Positions 54,001 to 60,828 of a stretch of 64,000 nucleotides of DNA are shown piece after piece. The notes below the pieces were generated by a model. That model did not search any database and was not told the DNA's origin. It worked only from the letters and a program-made list of their open reading frames with translations. Source of the DNA: Rheinheimera mesophila. Its GTDB lineage: Bacteria; Pseudomonadota; Gammaproteobacteria; Enterobacterales; Alteromonadaceae. Location of the stretch: assembly GCF_000986865.1 (NCBI RefSeq), contig NZ_LAVS01000096.1, positions 124,001 through 188,000 of the forward strand. Direction: 5' to 3'. Both the position numbers and the translations under genes were made by a program. Position 1 is the first letter of the stretch, and each line of letters opens with the position of its first letter.

Positions 54001-54359
54001 AACAGGCAGCACGGCAGCAACAGCAACAAAGAGCAGCTGAATTACTGCAAAAGATACTGGGCTGCTGGTCAAAATTTGAAGCTGAGCATCAGAGGCTGTT
54101 AGAGGAACAACCTCTGGCTGAACAGACACAATCCACACAGCTGGATCACCAGCAACTGGCGGCAATGCTGGAAAACCTGCAACAGTCTTTATTAAGACAT
54201 GAACTGGACGATCAAGGGATAGAGCAATTGTCTCACTACAGTGGTCCACATCAGCAGTTACTGCTGAAGTTGCTGGACGCGGTAAACGATTTTGACTTTA
54301 GCCTTGCGTTGCAGCTGCTGGAGCAGCTACAACAACAGCTGGGTAAAGGAGAGCTCTGA
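51039..54359 (+). CDS. MHYT-PAS hybrid sensor histidine kinase
   Basis: 1106 residues, one of the largest genes here. About 10-245 is an MHYT membrane sensor with three His-motif copies (MHFIGM, MHYAGM, MHYTGM) thought to bind copper and sense gases. Two PAS domains follow (about 270-385 and 395-510). HisKA has the phospho-His in MSHEIRTPMNA (about 545), HATPase_c has NLIGNAIKFT and DTGIGI. A receiver (LMDIQMPNLDG, about 830) and a C-terminal HPt domain with AHAIKGVSANLG (about 970) complete a full phosphorelay. In the ATP lid the usual GTGLGLAIS reads GTGLGTTIS. The next gene, an HD-GYP protein, starts on its last stop base. Confidence 0.94.
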   Translation: MDWLRQLFEHPADPLLLFGSYDPSLVLLSFLIAVFASAMAMQVTAQAISVSKKSLRLMMLGSGSIALGGGVWSMHFIGMLAFTLCTEVSYHFGLTALSMLPSIAASWVALDLISKKRISLPQLLLGGLLMGAGIGTMHYAGMAAMQMSVALRYDLATFLLSILVAVVLAVLSLWIRFGLKRLNLAPHWLTVLSSLVMGAAISGMHYTGMAAARFVPPAGFQPDTQPGELPLVLAMAITFTTLMISSLVVAINLLLKYREASAAAKTNESRLLAMMDTAVDGIVTINTQGLILGMNKAAEKILGWTQAELLHKNVNILTPATIRPDHDSYLENYLRTGEAKIIGIGRDVEAVHKDGHTVPVRLAIGHAKLPDEDIFVAFITDISSRLQMEQALKENEEKFRSLIGNIPGAAYRCLFNENWDMVFISDAIETLSGYPASDFMLPSATRSWSDLVHPDDKSTTTQLDLYQGHFTIEYRIRHKDGSIRWILEYGEAIKSAQGEIIWLDGFLMDISQRKQMEVELLEAKNKAELAAESRSAFLANMSHEIRTPMNAIIGFSDLLLSSDLSAEQKKHLATIHGSAHSLLHLLNDILDSAKLEKGKLELELQDFSLPAVLDGVVSTLWIQARKKQLELKLELDPQLGEFYYGAPDRLRQVLTNLIGNAIKFTDQGSVRVQVAPTAQQQIRFSIEDTGIGIAADRLPHIFDAFTQADASMSRRFGGTGLGTTISKQLVELMGGHITVQSTEGVGSCFEFSLPLQTGKATATGQQGYIPALPALNILIADDIPQNLELLKLLLQRAGHQVTAVTDGIEAVKMIKQQDFDLVLMDIQMPNLDGLQACKQIRQWEMAQNKTILPVIALTASVLDEDKIAAKEAGMQGFATKPIDFAALCFEIARVLNIEVREPLSQHSQVTTTVQLLNLPKALQLWGNLATYLPQLEQFLQQQKPMIQLAVQQLQAGNYNAVQQQAHAIKGVSANLGLEPLSRVCAELEQAARQQQQQRAAELLQKILGCWSKFEAEHQRLLEEQPLAEQTQSTQLDHQQLAAMLENLQQSLLRHELDDQGIEQLSHYSGPHQQLLLKLLDAVNDFDFSLALQLLEQLQQQLGKGEL

Positions 54360-55339
54360 TGGCAGAAAAACAAAGCCTGTTATTGGTCGATGACGAACCC
54401 ACCAATTTAAGAGTACTGCGCACTGTGCTGCAGGAGCAATACCGCTTGTTATTTGCTAAAAGTGGTGAAGAAGCCTTACAGCTGGTACAAAAAGAACAAC
54501 CCGATTTAATACTGCTGGATGTGATGATGCCGGGGTTAACTGGCTTTGATGTCTGTGCCCGTTTAAAAGCCAATCCGGCGACCAGTGCTATTCCGGTGAT
54601 TTTTGTCACAGCCCTAAAAGATGAAATGGACGAAACCAAAGGCTTTGAATTGGGCGCCGTGGATTACATCACTAAGCCTATCAGTCCGGCTGTAGTGCGG
54701 GCTCGCGTCAAAACACATTTGTCATTGGTGCAGGCGCAGGAGTTAAAACAAACCCGGTTGCAGGTGATCCAAAGGTTAGGCCGGGCCGCTGAATACAAAG
54801 ACAATGAAACCGGCTTACATGTGATGCGGATGAGCCACTATGCGCAGGTGATAGCGCTGGCTTATGGCTTTAGCGAACAAAAAGCCGAAGACTTGCTGCA
54901 TGCAGCCCCCATGCACGATATAGGCAAAATCGGCATAGCCGACAATATTCTGCTTAAACCCGGCAAGCTGACTGCTGACGAATACAAAGAGATGCAAAAG
55001 CACCCGTTGATAGGGGCGGAGATCATCGGCGATTGTGATTCTGACTTATTGAAAATGGCCAAAGCCGTGGCTTTGTATCATCACGAAAAATGGGACGGCT
55101 CAGGCTACCCTTTTGGCCTGTCCGGCGAACAAATCCCCATCGAAGCCCGTATTGTGGCTTTATCCGACGTATTTGATGCCTTAACCAGTGCCCGGCCTTA
55201 CAAACAAGCCTGGACTATTGAAGAAACACTGCAGCATATCCATCAGCAGAAAGGCTTGCATTTTGAACCACGACTGGTCGATCTGCTGGATGAAAACCTG
55301 CAACAAATCCTTGAAATTAAACAGCGTTGGGCGGAATAA
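54359..55339 (+). CDS. response regulator with HD-GYP phosphodiesterase domain
   Basis: 326 residues: a receiver (about 1-120, with LLLVDDEP and LLDVMMPGLTG, Asp about residue 55) and an HD-GYP domain (about 145-320). The HD (MHDIGKIG), HHEKWDGSGYP and later DVFDALTSARPYK motifs are all present, so it should hydrolyse cyclic di-GMP. It starts at the last base of the kinase stop (TGATG), so it is translationally coupled and is the likely target of that kinase. Together with the GGDEF sensor at 45506 this gives both sides of c-di-GMP turnover. Confidence 0.95.
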   Translation: MAEKQSLLLVDDEPTNLRVLRTVLQEQYRLLFAKSGEEALQLVQKEQPDLILLDVMMPGLTGFDVCARLKANPATSAIPVIFVTALKDEMDETKGFELGAVDYITKPISPAVVRARVKTHLSLVQAQELKQTRLQVIQRLGRAAEYKDNETGLHVMRMSHYAQVIALAYGFSEQKAEDLLHAAPMHDIGKIGIADNILLKPGKLTADEYKEMQKHPLIGAEIIGDCDSDLLKMAKAVALYHHEKWDGSGYPFGLSGEQIPIEARIVALSDVFDALTSARPYKQAWTIEETLQHIHQQKGLHFEPRLVDLLDENLQQILEIKQRWAE

Positions 55340-55403
55340 TGCAGTTCTTATGTTGATAACATTTAATACCTAAACGGAATGACAAATTAAAAAAGGACTA
55401 TGA

Positions 55404-56783
55404 ATGAACAGATTGAAGTTGTTGGCTGTATTAACAAGCACTATTTTCTTTACCGCATGCGGAGGTTCAGGAGGAAGTGATGGAGGCTCCACAGGAGGTG
55501 GCACAGGAGGAAGTGATGGAGGCTCCACAGGAGGTGGCACAGGAGGAAATACCAACGTTAACCTGACCGCAGATATTGTACAAAGCACCGTCTGTAACAC
55601 CGAGATAGCAGCAACTAATGCTGAATTGGTGGTTTATGACTCTAATTGGGCAATTAAAAGCAGGCATAGGCCTGATGCTCAAGGCAAAATCAGTGCCAGC
55701 ATCCCACAGACTCAAAACGTGAACATCGCTTTTATCACGCAAACGACAACAACGTCTGGTACCCGAACTTATGTTGAATCCAGAGCACAACATCCGGTAG
55801 GCTACCTTGGAAAATTCGAAGTTTCATCGTCAGCACCAGGAGACTGCGAATGCGTGACCAAAGACGTCACCATCAGCACGCTGTTAGCTCTTTCTGATCA
55901 AGGAGCACAACTGACGGGGGCGGCAAATACCCCTCGATATCAAGAGATAACCGGCAGAACCGGGGTCTTTCCTGACACCCAAATCTGTCGCAAGCCAAAT
56001 AGTGACTGGCCAACCTTAACTGTGTTTGGGCATAACGGAGGTTCAGCAGTTGCAGGTACTTTAAGTGACTATGATGTTAATAGCGATCTGGACGTGTTAG
56101 TTTCTGCGTCAGGTAATTCTTATACTGCAGTTGTGGACCCAAACTTTTTCAACGCTAGTGTATCGCATGAAGTAAACGGACAATTTGCTTCTTATACAAT
56201 CCCACCTGAAACAGGTGATATCTCTGTTATCGAAGATTTAGATGTATCGAGCAGAGTGCATCTAAGAGGCAGTAGATTCGAACAGCGTGTTGAAGGTAAT
56301 CAAACCGTAAATGTTTTGATAGCACGAAGAAAAGTTTTTGATTATGAAAACGAAAACACAGCTACATTAACAATGCCTGATGTCAGCCCCTTGCTCAGTC
56401 TGGCGGAAACCTTTGATAATTTTATCAGTTCAGACTCAACGTCCTATCAGATTAACAATGCAGACCAGTACACTATGCTCTCTATTTTTGCACAAGTCAG
56501 TTTGCAGGATGGTTCAACATATACGGAACAGTATTATGGTCCCATTAGAGGCAATTATCCGGAAAATGCTTTACCCTCAGACTACGGAATAGAAAGTCAA
56601 CTGGCCAATGCATCCAGCATTACCCTTGATTTCTCGTTGTTCCGTTACGCAGGTCAGGACTTCTACCAAACTGCTATCCAGAAGCTGTCAAACAGAAGTA
56701 CTCTGCCACCCAATGAGCTTTTTGGAGCCGACTGGGCAGATTATTCCATAGTATCGGTCAGCGCCAGAGTTGAACCTGAGTAG
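55404..56783 (+). CDS. lipoprotein with Gly/Ser-rich repeat, unknown function
   Basis: 459 residues. A lipoprotein signal ends FFTACGG (Cys about residue 19). The next segment has two copies of a 12-residue unit SDGGSTGGGTGG (36 bp per copy, about 55477-55548) acting as a flexible linker, then a soluble domain of no family I recognise; GDCECVTKD (about residue 150) has a CxC. Base composition and codon use look more AT-rich than neighbours. A strong terminator follows at 56807-56840. It is not linked by overlap to its neighbours. Surface adhesin- or sensor-like roles are speculation. Confidence 0.75.
   Translation: MNRLKLLAVLTSTIFFTACGGSGGSDGGSTGGGTGGSDGGSTGGGTGGNTNVNLTADIVQSTVCNTEIAATNAELVVYDSNWAIKSRHRPDAQGKISASIPQTQNVNIAFITQTTTTSGTRTYVESRAQHPVGYLGKFEVSSSAPGDCECVTKDVTISTLLALSDQGAQLTGAANTPRYQEITGRTGVFPDTQICRKPNSDWPTLTVFGHNGGSAVAGTLSDYDVNSDLDVLVSASGNSYTAVVDPNFFNASVSHEVNGQFASYTIPPETGDISVIEDLDVSSRVHLRGSRFEQRVEGNQTVNVLIARRKVFDYENENTATLTMPDVSPLLSLAETFDNFISSDSTSYQINNADQYTMLSIFAQVSLQDGSTYTEQYYGPIRGNYPENALPSDYGIESQLANASSITLDFSLFRYAGQDFYQTAIQKLSNRSTLPPNELFGADWADYSIVSVSARVEPE
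55477..55548 (+). repeat. two tandem 36-bp coding repeats
   Basis: Within the lipoprotein gene, the 36-bp unit coding for SDGGSTGGGTGG occurs twice in tandem with no base change that I can see. Coding tandem repeats of this kind can change in number by slippage. They lie right after the lipid-attachment site. Confidence 0.75.
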
Positions 56784-56806
56784 TGAAGCAAACAAGTAAA
56801 TACGAC

Positions 56807-56840
56807 AAGAGTCTATTGATGTAAATATCAACAGACTCTT
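56807..56840 (+). terminator. Rho-independent terminator after the repeat lipoprotein
   Basis: AAGAGTCTATTGAT (56807-56820) and ATCAACAGACTCTT (56827-56840) pair over 14 bp with one mismatch around a 6-base loop, followed by five Ts. It sits 24 bases after the stop codon. Confidence 0.87.
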
Positions 56841-56911
56841 TTTCGGCCAAAGTCCTGACTTTAAGCTGTGTTAGGAAAATAACTAAAACATTCTTAACAC
56901 AAGGATTTTAT

Positions 56912-58840
56912 ATGAAGCACAATCCCCTTTATCTGGCGCTGCTGACCAGCACTCTGTTACTCAGCGCCTGTGATAAAACAGCAAAAACCGATACCGCTGC
57001 TCAGGTTGCAGAGACTGCGGTGGAAACAAAAGCAGCAGCAGTTCCCAGTTACACTCCAACTCAGTTTTATGCTACCAAGTCCTATACAGGTAACGAAATT
57101 AACCACAAAGCCGATGCGCTGTTGGTGGCGTCTGACGAAACTGGTGTATTTAACCTGTACAAAGTCAGTCTGGATGGTAAAACCTGGACGCCGCTGACCA
57201 GCTCCACCACTGAATCCATATTACCTGTAGGTTGGTTTCCACAGGATGACCGGGTGCTCTACAAAGCCGATCAGGGTGGAAACGAACTGCATCATATTTA
57301 TGTGCGCGAGCTGGATGGTTCGGTCAAAGACTTAACCCCGGGTGATAAACACAAAGCCGAATTTGTTGGCTGGACAGACGACCATAAATTCTGGCTGATG
57401 ACAAATGAGCGGGATCCGAAGTTTTTTGATTTATACAGCTACGACAGCACCAGCTATCAGCGCACTCTGGTCTATCAGAACAACGAAGGTTATGAGATTG
57501 GTGCGTTAAGCGACAATGGCCGTTACATCGCGCTCTCTAAAGAGCGCACCAATGCCGATAACAACCTGTATCTGGTCGATTTGCAGAGCGCCGATAAAAC
57601 CCCTGTGCATATCACGCCGCATCAGGGCAATGTATCGCACGGTATTTATGGGTTTAGCCGTGATAACACTCAACTGATTTTTAGCTCTGACGAAAAATCA
57701 GAGTTCAGCCAGGCCTTTGCCTACCAGATCAATGAAAAAGCCGTACAGCCCTACAGCCAAGCCGATTGGGACATTATGTACATTGGCTTTAGCAAAGATA
57801 ATAAATACAAAGTCGAAGCAGTAAACGCTGATGCCTCCACCCAAATCAGTATCACTGAAGTTGCCACAGGCAAAGCGGTGCAATTGCCTGAATTACCCGC
57901 AGGTGATTTACGCGGCGTGACTTTTTCTGATGACAGTCAGTATGTAAGCTTCTACGTCAATGCCGACAACAGCCCGTCGAATTTATTCGTCTGGAAACTC
58001 TCGGAAGCGAAAGCAGAGCGTCTCACTCAGGCACTGGATAAAGCCATAGATGAAAACGTGCTGGTCAAAAGTGAAGTGGTACGTTACCCAAGCTTTGATG
58101 ATTTAGCTATACCTGCCCTGTTGTATAAGCCGAAACAGGCCAGTAGCAGCGCCAAAGTACCGGCCTTGATCTGGATCCACGGTGGCCCTGGCGGACAATC
58201 GCGTACCGGTTACAGCCCGGTGATCCAACATCTGGTAAATCAGGGATACGCCGTATTGTCAGTGAACAACAGAGGTTCCAGTGGTTATGGCAAAACCTTC
58301 TTCCACCTGGATGACTTAAAACATGGTGAACACGATTTGCAGGACATCGTCTACGGTAAAAAGTACCTGCAATCTTTGGACTGGGTGGCCACCGATCGTA
58401 TTGGCGTAATGGGTGGCAGCTACGGTGGTTATCTGACCATGGCCGCCATGGCTTTTACCGATGAGTTTAAAGTCGGTATTAATATTTTTGGGGTCACCAA
58501 CTGGGTGCGTACTTTAGAGAGTATCCCCGCCTGGTGGGAATCCTTCCGCGAGTCTTTATACGCAGAGCTGGGTGATCCGGCCAAAGATGGCGAAAGGTTA
58601 CGCCGCATTTCACCGGTGTTCCACGGTGACAAAGTGAAAAAACCTGTGCTGGTGGTGCAAGGTGCCAATGACCCTCGTGTACTGCAGGTAGAAAGTGATG
58701 AGATGGTAGCCGCTATTCGCGCTCAGAATGTGCCCGTTGAATACGTGTTATTCCCTGACGAAGGCCACGGCTTTATGAAGAAGGAAAACCGTATTAAGGC
58801 GCAAGAGGCTTATTTGGCCTTTTTACAAAAATACCTGTAG
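56912..58840 (+). CDS. lipoprotein S9 (prolyl oligopeptidase-family) peptidase
   Basis: 642-residue serine peptidase with a lipoprotein signal ending LLLSACD. A beta-propeller N-terminal domain (about 60-390) gates access and the alpha/beta-hydrolase domain follows (about 395-640). The catalytic Ser is in GGSYGGYLTMA (about residue 505), the Asp in GANDPRVLQ and the His in DEGHGFMKKE. It probably degrades peptides in the periplasm or outside the cell. AAGGA precedes the ATG. It is followed by a weak hairpin and a small lipoprotein gene. Confidence 0.93.
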   Translation: MKHNPLYLALLTSTLLLSACDKTAKTDTAAQVAETAVETKAAAVPSYTPTQFYATKSYTGNEINHKADALLVASDETGVFNLYKVSLDGKTWTPLTSSTTESILPVGWFPQDDRVLYKADQGGNELHHIYVRELDGSVKDLTPGDKHKAEFVGWTDDHKFWLMTNERDPKFFDLYSYDSTSYQRTLVYQNNEGYEIGALSDNGRYIALSKERTNADNNLYLVDLQSADKTPVHITPHQGNVSHGIYGFSRDNTQLIFSSDEKSEFSQAFAYQINEKAVQPYSQADWDIMYIGFSKDNKYKVEAVNADASTQISITEVATGKAVQLPELPAGDLRGVTFSDDSQYVSFYVNADNSPSNLFVWKLSEAKAERLTQALDKAIDENVLVKSEVVRYPSFDDLAIPALLYKPKQASSSAKVPALIWIHGGPGGQSRTGYSPVIQHLVNQGYAVLSVNNRGSSGYGKTFFHLDDLKHGEHDLQDIVYGKKYLQSLDWVATDRIGVMGGSYGGYLTMAAMAFTDEFKVGINIFGVTNWVRTLESIPAWWESFRESLYAELGDPAKDGERLRRISPVFHGDKVKKPVLVVQGANDPRVLQVESDEMVAAIRAQNVPVEYVLFPDEGHGFMKKENRIKAQEAYLAFLQKYL

Positions 58841-58854
58841 CATTTAATGATGCA

Positions 58855-58880
58855 GGGGGCTGAGGTCTAACTCAGCTCCC
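58855..58880 (+). terminator. hairpin after S9 peptidase
   Basis: GGGGGCTGAG pairs with CTCAGCTCCC (one G-U) around GTCTAA. It begins 15 bases after the stop codon. No T-run, so it is either a weak terminator or a 3'-end stabiliser. Confidence 0.45.
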
Positions 58881-58905
58881 GTTCACAGCAAACAACCTGA
58901 GTCTT

Positions 58906-59445
58906 ATGAAAATCTATTCCAGCTTTATTGTGATCAGCAGTTTGTTATTAACTGCCTGCGCTATACCACGTTACACCGAACGGCTGCAGCAGCCTTTGCC
59001 TTTGCCTGAGGGCGAATGGACAGTGACACAAAGCCATCCGAAAGAGATGGAGAATGTGACAGAAATGCGCTGGCAAGCGGTCGATTCTGACAACTATGTG
59101 CAAAGTTTTGTGTTTGAACAGCAGCCCAACAGCGATCTGATGAAAACCAAAGCTATTGACGATCAACAAGGTCAGCGCAACTGTGACGAACTGTTTGATA
59201 GCCAGATCTTAAGTAAAGAGCCGGTCAATGGTTACCCGGCTCTGGTCTGGGTGTCTGAATGTAAAAGCAAAAGCGGCGCTTATTCCAAAATTCTGCATAA
59301 ATCTATTGCAGGCAAACAGTCGCTTTATGTCTTTAACAAAGTCTGGCGTAGTTTACCTTTGCAAACCGAATGGGACTTGTGGCTGGCCTATACCCACAAA
59401 ATTCAGGTTTGCGACAGCGATAGCAAAACTCAGCCTTGCAAATAA
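58906..59445 (+). CDS. small lipoprotein of unknown function
   Basis: 179 residues with a lipoprotein signal ending LLLTACA (Cys about residue 18). The mature domain contains GEWTVTQSHPKE and WVSECKSKSG; two Cys residues lie at about residues 92 and 113. I do not recognise a family. It follows the S9 peptidase by 65 bp on the same strand, so it may be co-transcribed unless the hairpin at 58855 terminates. Confidence 0.75.
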   Translation: MKIYSSFIVISSLLLTACAIPRYTERLQQPLPLPEGEWTVTQSHPKEMENVTEMRWQAVDSDNYVQSFVFEQQPNSDLMKTKAIDDQQGQRNCDELFDSQILSKEPVNGYPALVWVSECKSKSGAYSKILHKSIAGKQSLYVFNKVWRSLPLQTEWDLWLAYTHKIQVCDSDSKTQPCK

Positions 59446-59461
59446 AAGTGCTGTCCGACTA

Positions 59462-60022
59462 CTACTTCGTCGCCACGACTTCAGGGATATCTGAGAAAGC
59501 CTGTCTGGTGACCGAACTGGCTTGTGGCTCATAGGCACTCGATGCTTCAAAAAATGCCTGATACAAAGCGTCCGGTAAAAACTTTTCCGCTACAGCAAAA
59601 CGAGTCTCAGTGTGCTTTTCTTTGTGATGCCAAAGCGTCTGATCAGAGCCAGCAGACACCAGCTTGTACTCCAGTTCTAGCGTCGCTTCCGCAGCCAGCA
59701 ATGGAGCGCTTTTTTCCGACCATCGCTGAATATCGACATAAAGCACCATGTCCACATCGGTCAATGCTGGCACTTCTGTCAGTTGACGCTGTTGTGCGTC
59801 AACAATCTGAAAGCCCTGCTCCGCTGCCACTGCGGGTACCTCCCGGTTAAAGGCCTGGATTAAAGCCTCTGGTACAGCAGCGTCACTGTGCACCACGATC
59901 ATGACTTTTTGCGCATTATCCTTTTGCCGCTGGACATCACGCTGTTGCTCCTCCACAACAGAACTGCAGCCCGTTAAATAACCAGCCGCAACAGTGCTGA
60001 TTAGCCACTTCAAGTACGTCAT
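59462..60022 (-). CDS. small lipoprotein of unknown function
   Basis: 186 residues. A lipoprotein signal ends YLTGCSS (Cys about residue 19). I take the start at 60022 (MTYLKWLIST) because GGAAGGAGG lies 7-15 bases before it; an in-frame ATG at 60040 lies just ahead of that ribosome binding site. The mature part is charged, with QQRDVQRQKDNAQKV near the start and a later ELEYKLVSAGSDQTLWHH segment like DUF4136-type envelope proteins. Function unknown. Confidence 0.7.
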   Translation of the reverse strand: MTYLKWLISTVAAGYLTGCSSVVEEQQRDVQRQKDNAQKVMIVVHSDAAVPEALIQAFNREVPAVAAEQGFQIVDAQQRQLTEVPALTDVDMVLYVDIQRWSEKSAPLLAAEATLELEYKLVSAGSDQTLWHHKEKHTETRFAVAEKFLPDALYQAFFEASSAYEPQASSVTRQAFSDIPEVVATK

Positions 60023-60138
60023 GTTTTTGCCTCCTTCCATCGGAAAAATCCTCTAACGCCTGTTCCTGCATCGGCTGCTGTATCAGTCCGGCTTGGCTTA
60101 TCCGACTCAACCCAAAGTTAATCCGTCAAGCCAGGTCT

Positions 60139-60426
60139 TCAGTTGTTGGCTTCGATTAACGCCATTAACTTCGCCAGCCGCTGCTGGCAGTGTTCCAACT
60201 GTGGACTTTGTTGGGTCACCAGTTGCAGTCCTATATTTAACGCCGCCAGTACTATGCTTTGTTCCATCGACAAATGTCCGGCGCCCTGTCGTACCTGCGC
60301 AATATTGCTGTTGAGCAGCCGCGCCGCCTCCTGCAACCCGGCTTGTTCCTGCAAAGAGCAGCGTAACCAGTATTCCCGGCCTGCTATCACCACTTTTTGC
60401 TCAACGACCAACGGCTGCCTGAACAT
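60139..60426 (-). CDS. zapA: cell-division protein ZapA
   Basis: 95-residue ZapA, which binds FtsZ and supports Z-ring assembly. The family opening QPLVVEQKVVIAGREYWLRC and the C-terminal coiled coil (NIGLQLVTQQSPQLEHCQQR) are clear. I start at 60426 (MFRQPLV); a TTG at 60432 would also be in frame. It lies 2 bp after the TIGR02449 gene, as in many gammaproteobacteria. I looked for the 6S RNA gene that often follows zapA; the 116 bp after it do not hold one. Confidence 0.93.
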   Translation of the reverse strand: MFRQPLVVEQKVVIAGREYWLRCSLQEQAGLQEAARLLNSNIAQVRQGAGHLSMEQSIVLAALNIGLQLVTQQSPQLEHCQQRLAKLMALIEANN

Positions 60427-60428
60427 GA

Positions 60429-60677
60429 TCAAGCCGACAATTGCTGTTCAAACAACTGCGTCAGTTGCTGTAATTTTTGCTGCGCCCTTTGCTTCTGATC
60501 ATCCGACTCCATCGCATGAAGCTGTAAGGTTTCCAGTTGATCAGCACTTTTTTTCAATTCCTGCTGCAACTGCTGCTCTTTTTGACCCAGTTGCTGTACT
60601 TGCGCTGTGAGCTGTTGATTCTGTGAAATTAACTGCTGGATTAACTGCTCTAACTTGCTAAATTCGGCTTCAAACAT
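60429..60677 (-). CDS. TIGR02449-family coiled-coil protein
   Basis: 82-residue Gln/Leu-rich coiled-coil protein starting MFEAEFSKLEQLIQQLISQN, with heptads across nearly its full length. TIGR02449 proteins sit directly upstream of zapA, as here. The start at 60677 has AGGGGATCTT before it; an upstream ATG at 60740 would add 21 unsupported residues. A ZapB-like role in division is plausible but not shown. Confidence 0.9.
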   Translation of the reverse strand: MFEAEFSKLEQLIQQLISQNQQLTAQVQQLGQKEQQLQQELKKSADQLETLQLHAMESDDQKQRAQQKLQQLTQLFEQQLSA

Positions 60678-60781
60678 AAGATCCCCTGAATGCATAAATG
60701 GGTTGAGAACTGGAGTGACTACTCCGGAAATTCGAAGCATAGGCAGCAGGGTTTGAACCTAAGCTGAACGCCTGTAGCAGC

Positions 60782-60808
60782 AAAGAAAAGGGCTGCACAA
60801 GGCAGCCC
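60782..60808 (-). terminator. Rho-independent terminator for the TonB receptor
   Basis: On the minus strand GGGCTGC (60808-60802) pairs with GCAGCCC (60796-60790) around a 5-base loop, followed by TTTTCTTT. It lies 20 bases after the stop of the receptor at 60829. Confidence 0.85.
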
Positions 60809-60828
60809 GGACAACCGAAGAAAAACTC

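Noticed and set aside
55467-55793. Minus-strand ORFs over the Gly/Ser repeat of the lipoprotein
   Set aside because: They mirror the low-complexity repeat and have no start signals or family likeness.
60023-60138. 6S RNA (ssrS), often found after zapA
   Set aside because: The gap is 116 bp, shorter than 6S RNA, and no long closing stem with a central bubble is visible.
60740-60770. tRNA-like T-arm (GGTTCAAACC on the minus strand)
   Set aside because: The flanking bases do not form the T-stem or acceptor stem and no anticodon arm is found.
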